Assembly: GCF_018991925.1 (NCBI RefSeq)
Contig: NW_024720773.1
Span: 2,526,577 to 2,590,576, forward strand
Source of the DNA: Homarus americanus
Taxonomy: Eukaryota; Arthropoda; Malacostraca; Decapoda; Nephropidae
Length of the DNA: 64,000 nt
Direction of reading: 5' to 3'
Shown here: piece after piece, positions 1 to 10,257 of the stretch
How the letters are laid out: each line of letters begins with the position of its first letter
Position numbering within the stretch: position 1 is the first letter of the stretch
Notes under the pieces: generated by a model
What the model was told of the DNA's origin: nothing
The model's database searches: none
What the model saw: the letters and a program-made list of their open reading frames with translations, nothing else
Made by a program: the position numbers and the translations under genes

Positions 1-375
1 CAAACCATGTGGATAACTGGCGATTATCCTTATAAAGAAACACGTTTTACCGAGCTTAGGTGCCGTCCATTTTCTCTAACTTCCTGAAACCAACCTTTCT
101 ATAATGTAAATTTGAATGTGTGTGCGAGCACCATTGTTTTGAGTCAACTTATATATGTCTGATTACAGATGAAACATTCAAGATCCCTTGTGACTGATGT
201 TGAAAGCTTCAACTGTGTTTACTGTTAGTGAAATTGTCAATAAAAGTCAGGGTAGAGACTACTGTATGAATGAGGTATCATTGACGTCTTCCCTAGAGAT
301 GCCAGGAGTTGCTAACTGATGCTGAAGTTACCTATTTTTCACCTATGAACATCAGGTTCTCTGATGTTCATAGTA
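1..375 (-). repeat. fragment of the LTR1 dispersed repeat
   Basis: Read in reverse complement, this segment resembles 23560-23960 and more weakly 19850-20150, the right-hand parts of the two LTR1 copies described below. Shared stretches include the words around ccattgttttgagtcaactt and the conserved hairpin at 343-373. The copy runs off the left edge of the window. No coding sequence is visible. Homology fades after about 375, so the right end is approximate. Confidence 0.6.
343..373. other. perfect 12-bp hairpin
   Basis: A 12-bp perfect inverted repeat (343-354 and 362-373) surrounds a 7-nt loop. Related, slightly weaker hairpins occur at the equivalent places of the LTR1 copies near 19905-19925 and 23637-23660, so the structure belongs to the repeat family rather than to a host regulatory site. 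Confidence 0.6.
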
Positions 376-1706
376 AAATTGTTGTAAGGATGTTAATTAT
401 GGAAGTAATTAATTATTGTGAAGGGAAGTGTCAGCCTCCCTATCTTTACCATCTAACGGGGTGTAGCCTAATACTCCTTGTCTTACGCTCCTCCCACCAG
501 GGACTGCCATCCTGAAACTTGAAATAAATTTAATTCTTGTCTTCGACAGCTCAATCAGAGTGTAGTTTGAAAAGGTGATCTTAGGAGATTAAAATGAGTT
601 CGTAGTCTCATTTTCACATGTCAAAGAGTATAGTAACATAGTTGTTGTTATTTGGGGTGAGTAGAACTCAGAGTTTTGTGTGGGAGGAGAGCGGGACACT
701 GGCGCTCTCGGGCCTCAGTATAGCATCTGAAGCCCCTCCACCCACAGATTCCAGCAGGTCAAGAGCGGTCGTTGAATGTTAGGACGACATCCAACCCTGG
801 TACTGGAGATGGACGAAACCACGGAGACCGAGTAGCGTCATATCCACGCGGCCCAGCCAGGCCGCGGCTCAGCCAGGCCAGCCGCCCACCAACCTGAGTT
901 GACGGTTCATCCCTGATGATCTCACGCATCATAGTAAACACAGCCAGCTCTCAGTAAGTGTTGTGTGTTTTGAGTCCAGCTCTAAGTAGTGTGCCGTGTT
1001 ATTCATCTGAGTACCCATGTATGTATATCCTCAGGTATGAGTGTGTGGAAACACCAAGAGTATGAGGTCGCCACTTAATTCTTGGCCAATGTAGAAAAAT
1101 AACAGAAAGAAGCTACATCCCTGATAATGTTAAAGTAGTATCGTTGGTATGTTTGTAGAGTCCTGTGACTGATTAAGAGTTGAGAATGTCAGGTACCGTG
1201 TATTGCTGGTGCTCGAGTGTGCCGTATGTAAGCTTGTCATGTGGTGTGTTCTTTTAAATGTACAACCAGTAATGATGTAAGAAGCTAGTGTATCTAACTG
1301 GAATTACATATGAGTAAAGCCAAGGAGTTGATCCTTGAAGTTGTATGTTAATGACACCTTTAACCAAATTTAATTTCATATTAATAAACCATTTTTAGAG
1401 TATGTTGGGGGTATCATTTTCTAAAAGTATTTACCTTTATTCTTGTCCATAGCTTGATACAAGAATTACAGTAACCCATGTGTCCTAACCCTCACCATGC
1501 TACCAAAGGTCAGAGGTTATGAAGTAACTATATGAAATAAAATAGGTAGACAGAATTAATGGAGAAAATGAATGAAGTAAGAAATTGAGAGAAGAACAGG
1601 TTGAAGAATTTAAAAGTTAACAGCAGGGGGATAAATTAATAAGAAAAGACTAAAAGAAACGGCCCCCTTTATAAATGGTGACAGCGGTTTTTTGCCCCCT
1701 TTATAG
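376..1706. other. no gene recognised
   Basis: This stretch lies downstream of CDC16 exon 2 and may be CDC16 intron sequence. A GC-rich patch at about 680-930 differs from the AT-rich surroundings. It carries short open frames, but none resembles a known protein and no convincing CDC16 exon 3 was found in it. Nothing else is supported. Confidence 0.5.
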
Positions 1707-2256
1707 TACAGTCGGCCCTTAACATACGCGGGGGTTACATAGTAGAGATAGCCGTGGATGTTAAAAATCCGCGTATATGTGCTGCGCCCCCCCCCCAAAA
1801 AAAAAACCCTGGCCCCCATGTCCTTATTTACCGTATATACCTGTGTGTAGTTCGAGTTTTTAAGACCAAATTATTTGGCAAAAAATTGGGGGTCGACCTC
1901 TAAAAGGGTAATAGTTTCGTTAGGTTGAAAAATATTTACCAGTAACTACCAGTAAACAATGGAAACGATGCACCAACGCACCACCAGCTGTGAGTGTCGG
2001 TACAGTTGCCAGGGCAGATCTCTTGCGTCATCATCGCAAGCCCAAAGTAGCCAAATCCATGGTATGGTAGCACAGGACGATGTAAAACATAAAGTATTCA
2101 TTTATTAAAGTGTATTTATAGATACTGTACATAAATTTTTGTTCATTACATTTGAAACATCAATCTTTGTTAATTAAATTTGAAACAAAAGAAAACTATG
2201 ATACCGTATTTTCATTAAAATATTTCATCACAAGTATATTTTACCTTAACTGTGAC

Positions 2257-2640
2257 TGAATGAATATATTCTCGGAAATAAATATGGAAATGTAATACTT
2301 TTGCTGGAATGACGTACATATTACAGTGGAAAGTGGGATAAAATCATGACGAAAACAATGACTTTCGCTTTCTTTCGTTGTTCAAAAGATTTTACCGTAA
2401 TCTCTTTTCGAATGGTTTTCAGTTAAAAAACTGTTGTACTCGTACTCTATTACAATAATATTCTATCCTATCATTAGCCTTATAATCCCACAACTGAAAA
2501 CCATTCGAAAAGCGATAACGGTAACATCTTTTGAACGAAAGAAAAAGTCATTGCTTTCGTCACAATTTTATCCCACTTTCCACTGTAATACGTACATCAT
2601 TTCAGCAAAAATATTACATTTCCATGTTCTCAGAAATAAA
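2257..2640. repeat. large imperfect palindrome inside the Tigger-like element
   Basis: The left arm (about 2257-2434) and right arm (about 2486-2640) are imperfect reverse complements, sharing words such as gtggaaagtgggataaaat and its complement. The spacer is about 50 bp. Such arms could form a long hairpin transcript. The same arms recur in the second palindrome at 3300-3670. Confidence 0.72.
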
Positions 2641-2770
2641 TGGTAGTTTTGTTGAAACGTAATGTACAGTATTTAATATTAAAATGCAAAAAGAGCTATA
2701 AAAACAATTAATACTGTACACCCGTAATGTACTGGCTGGCATCTCCACTCGTCCCTGCTCCCGCCAGTCA

Positions 2771-2875
2771 CCTCCTCCCCGCTCTATCCCTCCGCCTCCT
2801 CCCCGCTCTATCCCTCCACCTCCTCCCCGCTCTATCCCTCCGCCTCCTCCCCATTCAATCCCTCCGCCTCCTCCA
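2771..2875. repeat. 24-bp C-rich tandem repeat, about 4 copies
   Basis: A pyrimidine-rich unit of about 24 bp (gctctatccctccgcctcct plus cccc) is repeated about four times with few changes. It lies between the two palindromes of the element and is non-coding. Confidence 0.75.
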
Positions 2876-3299
2876 CATCGTCACTTCTGTTGTATTACAA
2901 TAATATTCTATCCTAATTCACTTGAATAAATACTACGATACCATATTTCTGAATATTTTCATTAAAATCCATCAAAATCATTTTCCTTGTCATCGTCTTC
3001 AAGCACCAAACAGCTCCTCCCAGTCTTCTCCTTGAACAGGGCTAGAGGGTACGTGTTTTTCGAATCGTTTTCAATTAAAAAAATGTTACAGCACATGTAT
3101 ATTTTACCTAAACTGCGTCTGAATGAATATATTCTCAGAAATAAATAGTAGTTTTGCTGAAACGTGATATATTTCAATGTAAAATAGGATAAAATACATG
3201 ACGAAAACAAAAGACTTTACCTAGCCTTCAAATGTTCAAGAGATGTTACTCGTTTTTTTAATAATTTTCGGTTAAAATACTGTTATATTACAATGATAT

Positions 3300-3670
3300 T
3301 ATATTCATACTGTGCTTGATATACTACATTCACGGAAATGTAATATTTTTGCTGAAATGACGTATGTATTACAGTGGAAAGTGGGATAAAATCGTGACGA
3401 AAACAATGACTTTCGCTTTCTTTCGTTCAAAAGATGTTACCGTAATCGCTTTTCGAATGGTTTTCAGTTAAAAAAACTGGTGCATCACAAGTGAATTAGG
3501 ATAGAATATTATTGTAATACAACAGTTTTTAACTGAAAACCATTAGAAAAGCGATTACGGTAACATCTTTTGAACGAAAGAAAACGAGTCATTGCTTTCG
3601 TCACTTTCCACTGTAATACGTACGTCATTTCAGCAAAATATTACATTTCCATATTCTCAGAAATAAATAG
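3300..3670. repeat. second imperfect palindrome, related to the first
   Basis: The left arm (about 3350-3480) and right arm (about 3525-3665) are reverse complements over most of their length and are homologous to the arms at 2257-2640. The element thus carries the same inverted module twice, which suggests internal duplication or nested foldback elements. Confidence 0.7.
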
Positions 3671-4189
3671 TAGTTTTGCTGAAACGTAATGCATTTCAAT
3701 GTAAATTAGGATAAACTACATGAAAACAAAAGACTTTACCTAACCTTCCGATGTTCAAGATATGTTACTCGTTTTTTTAGTAGTTTTCGGTTAAAATACT
3801 CTTATATTAGTGATATTCTATTCATACTGTGCTTGATATAATACATTCACGGAAATGTAATATTTTTGCAACTACAATGCTGATGTCAACACAAGCGTGG
3901 TTACAGCGAGACTGACTGAGTGAGGGAGAGCTATGCGTGTGTGTGTGTGTGAGGTTGCGGGAGCGGGCGGTGTCCCGTGTTCGGTGCCGCGCGCGAGTTG
4001 AATGGCGCGCGATTTGAATGTACTTTTATTACTTCAATGTACAGAATATTCCTCCGGCGGGGCAATCCGCGTATTTGCAAATCCGTGTATTATAAACCCG
4101 CGTATGTTAAGGGCCGACTGTACATTTTCTGGAAGGGTAAGCCTGCCTGCTGCGGAGAGAAACAGCATTTGTGGATTTGGCTTTGCCAT

Positions 4190-4500
4190 CTGCCAACGCA
4201 TCCTACACAGGCTAACTGAAATGCCTATTGGGATCAACAAGCGCCTCATGACGCTCTGAGTCCCACTGTATCACTCACGTCATGCCTTCTTCATCAGTGC
4301 ATACACCCCAACACTGGATGCAGAGGATGACATCAATGAAGCCTTTTATGCCAACCTTGACAGAGTGCTAACCTCTATCCCCAGAGAATACAAGGTTGTG
4401 CTCCTTGGTGACTTTAATGTCAGAGTTGGCAGAGATGCTGACATTTGGCAGGGAACCATAGGGAGAAATGAACTTGGCAAGTGTAATCTCACTGGAACTC
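4190..4500 (+). pseudogene. LINE endonuclease (EEP domain) fragment
   Basis: One reading frame from about 4190 to 4490 encodes part of an endonuclease/exonuclease/phosphatase domain. The motif LLGDFNVRVGRD lies near 4400-4435, where the catalytic Asp and Asn of APE-like LINE endonucleases sit. An in-frame TGA at 4257-4259, consistent with C-to-T decay of CGA, and the loss of both ends mark it as dead. The sequence is of the kind often annotated as craniofacial development protein 2-like, which is in fact LINE-derived. No RT follows. It lies in sequence 3' of CDC16 exon 2. Confidence 0.72.
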
Positions 4501-5446
4501 TCCCGCTCCATCATTGAGAACCCTCATAGTCAGTAGTGGAAGTTGTCAGAGACACATGCACACAACCTCCCTTGCTACTCATACAACCTGTAGTGTAATC
4601 CACGGAGGGGTGAGGGCCACCTTGTTTAAACCCACATAGTTTAAGGGGGCGTCCAGCTAAACATATGATGAAAATTGGAAAATTACGAAAATATTCACAA
4701 AATTCCTGAGGAAAGCTGTTGCCCGTGGCTATCTGCTGATGTATTTTGGTTTAGTAATTCGGAATATTTATGTAGCTATGCATGATTGTACACCCCCCCC
4801 CTGCTTCATTTAGAGGCCTTTCTGTTTACATAACAAAAGTTGTAGAAAAGTATTTATAATAATATTTTGATATAAAGTAATACAAATCACTTGGAGAATT
4901 CAGTATCTGGCACCTCTCTCAGTTAGCTAGCAGCAGGACCAGAGTCTGAGGCTGCTTGTAGTCCTCAGTTACCCACGAAAGAAGTGAGAGTGAGGTTGTT
5001 CCCACCATGTGTTGCTCTCACGCCACCCTTGTCTATCAGCCAGTATCTCAAAATGTGTTTTTTTAACCTTCAAATCCCTAAGGCTGGGCCATTTATGGGC
5101 TGATTCTAATGAAACACACAATTAAGTACAGTAGTACAATAACATATTGGCCATGGCTGAACATATACATTTTATTTATATTTGGTTTGGTTTATTATTT
5201 GATGATTTATCTTTATAAATACTTGGAAGAAAAAAATGGTAAGTTAAGGACAAAATTCATGTACTCGATATGAAAGTGATAATGAGAAATATCATCTGGT
5301 GCAGGTGTGTAGTCTCCTACCATGTGTGTGTGTGTCATCTGGTGCAGGTGTGTAGTCTTGACCCAAACTGTTCATAATGACGTTAACTACCAAGTATAAA
5401 GCAGTGCTGTGCTGTGCTGTACTGTGCTGTGCTGTACTGTACTCAC
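4501..5446. other. non-coding stretch with a CTGTG-type microsatellite
   Basis: No gene is recognised. A short degenerate repeat of gctgt/actgt words fills 5401-5440, directly beyond the donor of CDC16 exon 2, so it is the start of the following intron. The rest is AT-rich unique-looking sequence, with a run of C at about 4792-4801. Confidence 0.55.
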
Positions 5447-5599
5447 CCGCGTCAGTTTATGTCCGTTCAGAAGCAAAATAGCGCGGTGGAACTGTTTGGT
5501 GAGGAAGTAGGTCTGAGCCAGCCAGTAGACGTCAGCGGGCGAACCATTGCTCAGACTCACCACCTTGTCCGCCCAGAAGACGGCAGCCTTGTAGTGATG
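5447..5599 (-). CDS. CDC16: CDC16 (APC6) second coding exon
   Basis: This 153-bp exon encodes 51 residues, starting HHYKAAVFWADKV and containing VYWLAQTYFLTKQFHRA. The pattern of a helix with FWADKV followed by YWLAQ and YHRA-like positions is that of the N-terminal TPR region of CDC16/APC6, a scaffold subunit of the anaphase-promoting complex that ubiquitinates mitotic regulators. On the minus strand the acceptor AG is at 5601-5600 and the donor GTGAGT at 5446-5441. Both junctions are phase 0, matching the phase-0 end of exon 1 at 9349. The exon has no internal stop and is more GC-rich than its surroundings. The gene continues leftward; exon 3 was not found between 1 and 5446. Read as a conserved host exon, not a retrocopy, because introns are present. 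Confidence 0.88.
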
Positions 5600-7730
5600 C
5601 TGTAACACCACCACAACAATTAACCCAAGATGGCAGGAAGAAATCTAACTTTAATTAGGTTTTTATAAGTTAGAAAAGGTACTTGGTGAGGATAATTTAG
5701 GTAAGCTTTGGTTAGGTTACATTAGGTTGGGGTTGATTAAGTTAGGTTAAGTTAGATATAAAGTATGTTAGTATAGTATGCCAACAAAACAGGTTGTTTT
5801 CTCACATTGCCACCAGGTCATAATGAATAACAAATACTGTGGTGGATCACCACCTACAGCCTTAGGACACATTATTTGTCATCATCATCATACAGTACAG
5901 TATATTACAGTACATTTACTTATATTACACATAAAAGAGTACAATATTATACACACCTTCCCTGATTTACAAAAGTGTTCCATTCCTGAAAAACCTTCAT
6001 AAATCAATTTGTCATAAATTGGATCACATTTTCCATAGACATTCATTATAAAACTTGAGATACATTTCTATAAAGATTATCTCCCAAAACTGTCTTAAAA
6101 TTTTTTAAAACAGGTTTTTAATGACAATTTTTGGTGTCCACAATGATTATAAGTCAATAATAAACATATAGACATAAGAAGAACAGTACAGTAGAGCACA
6201 GTACTGTACTGTACAGTAAAGTACTGTGCTGTACTGCACTGTATGACAAGTGGAATATATGATCAGCAAATATGTAAAGACATATTTAAAATTCAAGAAG
6301 AATCAACAAGGAGAAGACACAGTAAGAAAATATACTAGGAGAGATCAAGATTAAATACAGTATTAAATACCTTCTGCAACAGTAACTAACATGGGGAATA
6401 ATTTGCCAGACTGGGTAGTGAATCCTGACACAGTTTTGAGTTTTGAAAGAAAACTGGTTTAGTGTAGCCCACCAGGCACAAATGGTTGACCGTAAAGCAC
6501 AAATTCAATATGTTGTACTGAATATAACAGCCCCGGGGTGACCACAAATACTGAACAGTGTAAGGAAAGGCTTAGACCTGGAGTTACAGGCTTAATACGG
6601 ATACACCCCATTTCGTCACCACCTGGTTTGTCACAAAAAACAAAAACACTTTATCACCACTAACGGTCTGGTGATAAAACAGTCGCTAATATTCGTGACA
6701 AATTGCAAGTTATTATTTTACACGAATAGAAATTAGACATGTTTACAGACGACTCGAGATTTGTGTTATTATACTGTACATGAATATTAATTATTGAATA
6801 AAGAAAACAATTAAAACATTGATATATAAATAAAATACAAAACAAATAAAGGTAATTTCTTCTACACCACCGTCAGCGCAGGTCAGACTGTCAGGTGAGT
6901 TCTTTAAACAATGGGTAATTATCAGACAAATCACTCCATGGAAACGATTGGCGGTTATTTAACAGCTTTTTAATTATTTGATCTTTTTGATATGTCCAGC
7001 TTTACCGGGCCACATTGCCTGTTGCATGTTAAAAAAAGGAAGTTTTTAGTGACTACTACTAGTAAATAGATAACTAATGTGCATTTAAATTGCATCTTAC
7101 ATTTTATCAGTTACTGTCCATACATGCGTTCTTTAATAAATTATTTTAGTTAGATGTTTGCATTATACAGCGTATGTACACAAAGAGAGTAAACCAGCCA
7201 TAATGTCTTCACTGCTTCAGTGAATACATAATGAAGGTCCAAAGCCCATGAAATGGTGATGGGAATGAACGCAGTGACAAAATGGATGAAAAATGTGGTG
7301 AAGAAATGGGCACACCCCTTCCCCCCTCTCAATAGCCTCATCCAGAAGTCTTCTGTGAGTAGAGTAATTATTATATGGGGTCCTGTAGTGTCTCATCATG
7401 TAAACAATGGATTCTGTATAAGCATAGATGGTTATAGTGAGTCTTTAAAAGGTTTCATCCTACAAGGTAAAGAGAACAAAGATTTTTGTTGTAATTTATG
7501 GGAAGATGTAGCACAGCATCTTGATAACTAACTTTCTTAGTCTCACACAAAGTTTACAGCACTTCAGTCTGCTTCCTGTAGGTGTTTGACTTGTGTGTTA
7601 ATAATGTGACTATAGGAATTATTAATGTATTAGACACTGGGGCCCAGGAGACTCTACCATAATTGCTCTACAGAAATAATCTGGTTTTCTTTTCACTGGA
7701 AGTTTTTCATCTAAGAAAATTTAGCGTAGG

Positions 7731-8068
7731 TAATGTCTGAGAACAGCACTACCACCAGAAGGAGTTGTTCATTCATTCCACATATTATAATAGTAAGAAC
7801 ACTATTTCAAACATACAGTAGTGAATATTTTGCAGTGACCGGCTCAGTTCCTACTAATGCTATTTTCCCGGTAGTAAGCTCTGATTGGCTAAGTACTTTT
7901 TGTTTAATATGACAGGGGTTTGCCTTCTGGCTAGGAAACTAGGTAAAGTTAGGTAGGTTTCTTTGGCTGGTTAGGTAAATGTCGCCCGATTTATAATAAT
8001 AAGAACATCTGGAAAAATGAAAAAATTGAACAACTCCTTCTGGTGGTAGTGGTGTTCTCAGACATTAC
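7731..8068. repeat. inverted repeat pair, about 40-bp arms
   Basis: The arms at 7731-7772 and 8027-8068 are reverse complements (taatgtctgagaacagcact and its complement) with only a few mismatches. The left arm lies outside and the right arm inside the element at 7816-8560, so the two inverted structures overlap instead of nesting. Confidence 0.65.
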
Positions 8069-8560
8069 CGTATTTTTTACCTTATTACAAGTTAGGTTAG
8101 GTTAGGTTTTCAAAGTCATGTTTGGTGCATTTTTTAGCGTTTTACCCCACATTTTCCCTCTACTGCCCACTTTGAACAACCAATATTGTTGGTAATTGGG
8201 GAGGTCTTGTCTGTTAAAATACTCAAAAAGTATAAATTTACTCTGGAAACCTAAATGAACATATTTTATTATTATTATTTTTTCCCATATACAGGTAAAT
8301 AGAAATATGAAAGTCCATGTTCGACCCAAATCGAATCTTGACCTCTACTCTTGTAAATAGTTTCCAGGCACAACAGAAATATGGTTAGGTATATTTATAG
8401 CTACACAACCATCGACTCACGGTGAAATAAATGCCAAAGCCACGATCAAATACAGTTCTCACGTCGTTCACCGATAATGAATGTGTAGCCAATCAGAGCG
8501 CACTCACGGTAAAATAGTGTTAGTAGGAACGTAGCCGGTCATGACAAAATATCCACTACC
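7816..8560. mobile_element. MITE-like element with about 75-bp inverted ends
   Basis: The left end 7816-7892 and right end about 8480-8560 are inverted repeats at roughly 80 percent by eye. They start CAGTAGTGAATATTTTG on the left, with the counterpart CAAAATATCCACTAC on the right. TA precedes the left end and TA follows the right end after one base. No transposase is encoded. Superfamily is uncertain; a Tc1/mariner-type MITE is the simplest reading. Confidence 0.5.
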
Positions 8561-8750
8561 TATTTTAAAATAGGCGACAAATTTTTATTATGAGTATTTT
8601 TTGTATTTTTTCTCTATGATCATAACTCACCTGTAGTGGACAGGGCATGAAGACTGAGGGAAACTGTGTGGTAAAACACGGTAAAAAACTGATCATATGA
8701 AACTAAATTGATGTCTCTATGTGTTTTGAGTTGTGTTAGGTTAGGTTAGG

Positions 8751-9085
8751 TACATGCACTCGATCTATTAACTCAGATTAAATTAAGTTTTCCAATTTTT
8801 TGTGACTTCGTGACACCAAATACCAGTCGAGAAGTGATTGGCAGTCCGATTTATTCATGTAGGACCATTATTTGACTTCATTGCAGCTACATTTGGGTAC
8901 ATTTGGGTAATTACTCGCTCCCTCGGTACATGCACGCGATCTATTAACTCAAATTAAATTACGTTTTCCAATTTTTTTTTACTTTCTGACACCAAATACT
9001 AGTCGAGAAGTGATTGGCAATCCGATTTATTCATGTAGGACCATTATTTGACTTTATTGCGGCTACATTTGGGTAATTAGTCGGA
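8751..9085. repeat. 176-bp tandem duplication, two copies
   Basis: A segment starting tacatgcactcgatctatta at 8751 is repeated from 8927 with a 176-bp offset and scattered substitutions and small indels. Both copies contain gtcgagaagtgattggca. It is non-coding intron sequence of CDC16. Confidence 0.8.
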
Positions 9086-9089
9086 CCCC

Positions 9090-9296
9090 TAAGGCCAGAC
9101 TAGACCAACACTGGAGCAGGTTCAGGTACATTCAGGAGCCAGTGCATGCCCAGTACTTGTCAACAGTGCCAGTACATGCCCAGTACTTGTCAACAGTGCC
9201 AGTACATGCCCAGTACTTGTCAACAGTGCCAATACATGCCCAGTACTTGTCAACAGTGCCAGTACATGCCCAGTACTGGCCAACAGAGACGTGACC
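9090..9296 (+). repeat. LINE-A tail with five 30-bp tandem repeats
   Basis: The sequence from about 9090 corresponds to the very C-terminus of LINE-A ORF2 (residues like LDQHWSRFRYIQEP, compare 11200-11270). The next 30 bp, agtgcatgcccagtacttgt plus caacagtgcc, then appears five times in exact 30-bp register: 9141, 9171, 9201, 9231 and 9261. In other LINE-A copies this segment occurs once, so it was amplified here. A related expansion of the same segment is at 49575-49694. It sits 53 bp from the CDC16 exon 1 donor. Confidence 0.8.
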
Positions 9297-9348
9297 GTGG
9301 TGGTGATTCTAAAGGAGAGAATAAAAGGTTCACCATGACCAGTCTTAC

Positions 9349-9441
9349 CCTCTCTATATAACCGCGAACAACCTTCCTAAACTTGTCCAGGTCCACAGAC
9401 TCGGGAGGAGAGGTGGGCATAGATTCAAACTCCTCAGCCAT
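9349..9441 (-). CDS. CDC16: CDC16 (APC6) first coding exon with start codon
   Basis: The minus-strand ATG at 9441-9439 opens 31 codons ending ...VRGYIER at the donor GTAAGA. The stretch VDLDKFRKVVRGYIE aligns with the short N-terminal helix of CDC16 (acidic and basic residues around a leucine, then tyrosine), and joining it to the exon at 5599 keeps phase 0. The first 15 residues are an acidic, Pro/Ser-rich extension relative to the vertebrate protein as I remember it. The N-terminal region of CDC16 is known to contribute to dimerisation and TPR packing in the APC/C. The first ATG is preferred; a second Met at codon 8 could also serve. The pair of exons in correct order, strand and phase is the main support. 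Confidence 0.84.
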
Positions 9442-9779
9442 GTTGTTTGTTTACTACACTACACTCTGGTCTGGCGCTAAACTGTTACCTTTACTCTCTG
9501 TTTAAATGTCTTTATTTCGTCTTTAAATATCACTTTTTAATACTTTATAATTATTTTAATAATAATGGCATTTAAATATAAATTACTTAAAGGTATATTA
9601 TTTGAATGTACACAAACCACTGCAAAGTATAATATAAATCACTACTGTGTAATTAAAGTGAACAAGGTTAGCTAGTATTTATATATTCAATTAATATAAA
9701 TTGCAAAATATTTAACAGGAAGTGAGGCAGGAAATATTTCAATTCTTTATGCTTTAACCTGACACCCTATTGTCTCTGC
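9442..9779 (-). other. CDC16 5' flank
   Basis: This is the upstream side of CDC16 on the minus strand. It is AT-rich, with a small GC-richer patch just ahead of the ATG. No TATA box, initiator or CpG island can be called with confidence, and no other gene is seen. The 5' UTR and promoter presumably lie here; that is inference from position. Confidence 0.45.
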
Positions 9780-9839
9780 CTGGTACGGATTAAGCTTAAT
9801 AGGGGCCTGAGGCACAGATCAACTTGGGGCCCCCTACCC

Positions 9840-9936
<97 letters not shown>

Positions 9937-10151
9937 AAATTTACCAAAGTTTATCAATGATTTCATCAATAATAAGCTTCTGCAAAATAACACATTCAAT
10001 GTTCATAAGATACAGAAAATTGAGACGTTGTTAGGACATCGTTGAACGAAGTTCATGTTTTATATGCTTCAACGTCGAGAATGTTTGGATTTGGGGGCCC
10101 CTTAGAGTCGGGGGGGCCTGAGGCCAGTGCCTCATGGTTAATCCGGCCCTG
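9780..10151. mobile_element. hAT-like non-autonomous element
   Basis: The right end reads, on the minus strand, CAGGGCCGGATTAACCATGA followed by GGCACTGGCCTCAGGCCCC. The left end (from about 9780) has the same order: GGATTAAGCTTAAT, GGGGCCTGAGGCA, GGGGCCCCC. Imperfect TIRs beginning CAGGGCCGGATTAA are typical of widespread hAT-derived repeats. No clear 8-bp target duplication was found, so the exact left end is open. It carries a TA microsatellite and no transposase. Confidence 0.6.
9843..9934. repeat. (TA)n microsatellite, about 46 units
   Basis: An uninterrupted TA dinucleotide tract of roughly 92 bp lies within the hAT-like element. It is likely length-polymorphic and could extrude as a cruciform. 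Confidence 0.95.
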
Positions 10152-10257
10152 CTGGGCATGCACTGGCTCATGAATGTATCTGAACCTGCTCCAGTGCTGG
10201 TCAAGTCTTGTCTTGAAAGAGCTCATACTTGGTGACATCACAACACTCTCTGGACCG
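10152..10257 (-). pseudogene. LINE-A ORF2 C-terminal fragment
   Basis: Read on the minus strand, this encodes residues like PESVVMSPSMSSFKTRLDQH, the last part of LINE-A ORF2. It abuts, head to head, the plus-strand RT copy that starts near 10258. The inverted piece is the 3' part of the element, so the arrangement is not a standard twin-priming inversion. Two separate insertions or a rearrangement are more likely. Confidence 0.7.

Larger units (their letters stand above)
1709..4120. mobile_element. Tigger/pogo-like non-autonomous DNA transposon
   Basis: The ends are perfect 24-bp terminal inverted repeats (1709-1732 and 4097-4120) beginning CAGTCGGCCC, and both are flanked by TA (1707-1708, 4121-4122), the target duplication of Tc1/mariner/pogo elements. 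The first bases resemble Tigger-family termini. Weaker similarity continues inward for about 50 bp. No transposase can be read in any frame, so it would depend on an enzyme supplied in trans. The inside is mostly AT-rich palindromes (separate entries), with a GC-rich segment near 3960-4070. What is seen: the TIRs and TA flanks. What is inferred: the superfamily. Confidence 0.82.
5600..9348 (-). other. CDC16 intron 1
   Basis: This 3.75-kb intron lies between the donor GTAAGA (9348-9343, minus strand) and the acceptor AG at 5601-5600. It holds repeats rather than genes: GTACTGTAC-rich palindromic low-complexity sequence at 6184-6243, an inverted-repeat element at 7816-8560, a 176-bp tandem duplication at 8751-9085 and a LINE tail with 30-bp repeats at 9090-9296. 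An open frame at 7253-7531 on the plus strand has no recognisable homology. Scattered ggttaggttagg words are common in arthropod DNA and are not a telomeric array. Confidence 0.75.

Noticed and set aside
680..941. GC-rich patch with short frames, considered as CDC16 exon 3 or another gene's first exon
   Set aside because: Neither strand gives residues resembling the next CDC16 TPR region, and no paired splice sites were convincing.
7253..7531. 92-codon plus-strand frame in CDC16 intron 1
   Set aside because: No recognisable domain, no splice sites tied to it and AT-rich composition like the surrounding intron.
5700..8750. ggttaggttagg-like words suggesting telomeric repeats
   Set aside because: They are scattered short runs, mostly of a 6-bp form rather than the arthropod TTAGG pentamer, and never form an array.
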